From an uncultured Collinsella sp. (GTDB lineage Bacteria > Actinomycetota > Coriobacteriia > Coriobacteriales > Coriobacteriaceae): DNA of 15,200 nt. The DNA is taken from contig CAUGKA010000035.1 of the NCBI GenBank assembly GCA_959599615.1, positions 1-15,200 on the forward strand, in the 5' to 3' direction. Position numbers and translations under genes: made by a program. Shown here one piece after another: positions 15,007-15,200 of the stretch. The notes beneath the pieces are model-generated. The model did no database searches. It saw only the letters and a list, made by a program, of their open reading frames with translations, and was not told the DNA's origin. The first letter of the stretch is position 1, and every line of letters starts with the position of its first letter.

Positions 15007-15008
15007 AG

Positions 15009-15200
15009 CTACTCGCACTCAGGAGCCATAGCCTGCTCCAAGAGCTCGGCATGCTCCTCCTCGAAAACCGTCCCCACAGGGAAGGCGCGACGGAAGACGA
15101 AGCGGGAAATCGGACCGGCTACCAAAAGGTTCCACGGCAGCGCCATCACAAAATTATGCGGGATGTTGATCATCCAGATCGCGGGCACGGAATACAGGTT
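15009..15200 (-). CDS. DUF2798-like membrane protein, C-terminal 63 residues only
   Basis: The frame enters from the right edge and ends with TAG at 15011-15009. The visible part contains a hydrophobic segment with IWMINIPHNFVMALPWNLLV, followed by AGPISRFVFRRAF and an acidic end (EEEHAELLEQ). The pattern of Asn-Pro-His-Asn in a membrane helix, then an Ala-Gly-Pro turn and a basic Arg-rich stretch, resembles the second half of DUF2798 membrane proteins, whose function is unknown. The N-terminal part and start are outside the window. A terminator at 14811-14842 closes the transcript. The coding frame is secure; the family name is by resemblance. Confidence 0.7.
   Translation of the reverse strand, partial: NLYSVPAIWMINIPHNFVMALPWNLLVAGPISRFVFRRAFPVGTVFEEEHAELLEQAMAPECE

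Noticed and set aside
1..15200. CRISPR arrays, transposases, integrases or phage genes
   Set aside because: No regularly spaced repeats and no such protein motifs were seen on either strand.

Overview
The window looks like chromosomal DNA from a high-GC anaerobic actinobacterium of the class Coriobacteriia, most likely Collinsella or a close relative. The reasons are the GC-rich codon use, the non-mevalonate isoprenoid genes, a ClpC with an Ala/Gly/Pro-rich tail, and a giant oxygen-sensitive-type acyl-CoA dehydratase activase fusion. The genus is inferred from general gene content and protein style; no database was searched.

Layout, left to right. Positions 1-2160 carry a tightly coupled minus-strand operon disA-ispD-ispF (ispF runs off the left edge), linking cyclic di-AMP synthesis to two MEP-pathway enzymes. 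Positions 2161-2506 hold divergent control sequence: the disA leader and, on the plus strand, a yybP-ykoY-type manganese riboswitch with a built-in terminator ahead of mntP (2507-3085), a manganese exporter. Next comes a plus-strand hipBA-type toxin-antitoxin pair (3206-4981) with a strong candidate operator. Minus-strand pepD (5108-6565, Xaa-His dipeptidase) and clpC (6780-9422, AAA+ unfoldase) follow, each with its own hairpin terminator. Positions 9615-14727 form a two-gene minus-strand operon: a 1479-residue fused activase/dehydratase-like protein followed, with a 26-base overlap, by a TetR-family regulator. A perfect palindrome (14777-14797) sits at the promoter of this operon. The right edge holds the C-terminal end of a DUF2798-like membrane protein on the minus strand (15009-15200) with its terminator.

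How it fits together. In minus-strand reading order the window gives clpC, pepD, [mntP and hipBA on the opposite strand], disA, ispD, ispF. This recalls the Bacillus subtilis order clpC-radA-disA-yacL-ispD-ispF, with radA and yacL absent and other genes between. The mntP riboswitch is wired as an ON switch: closing the aptamer P1 stem uses bases needed for the terminator. The TetR/palindrome/giant-activase cluster looks like a self-regulated redox module of unknown substrate and is the least understood part of the window. The hipBA operator candidate shares half-sites with the mntP terminator just upstream, an arrangement worth testing.
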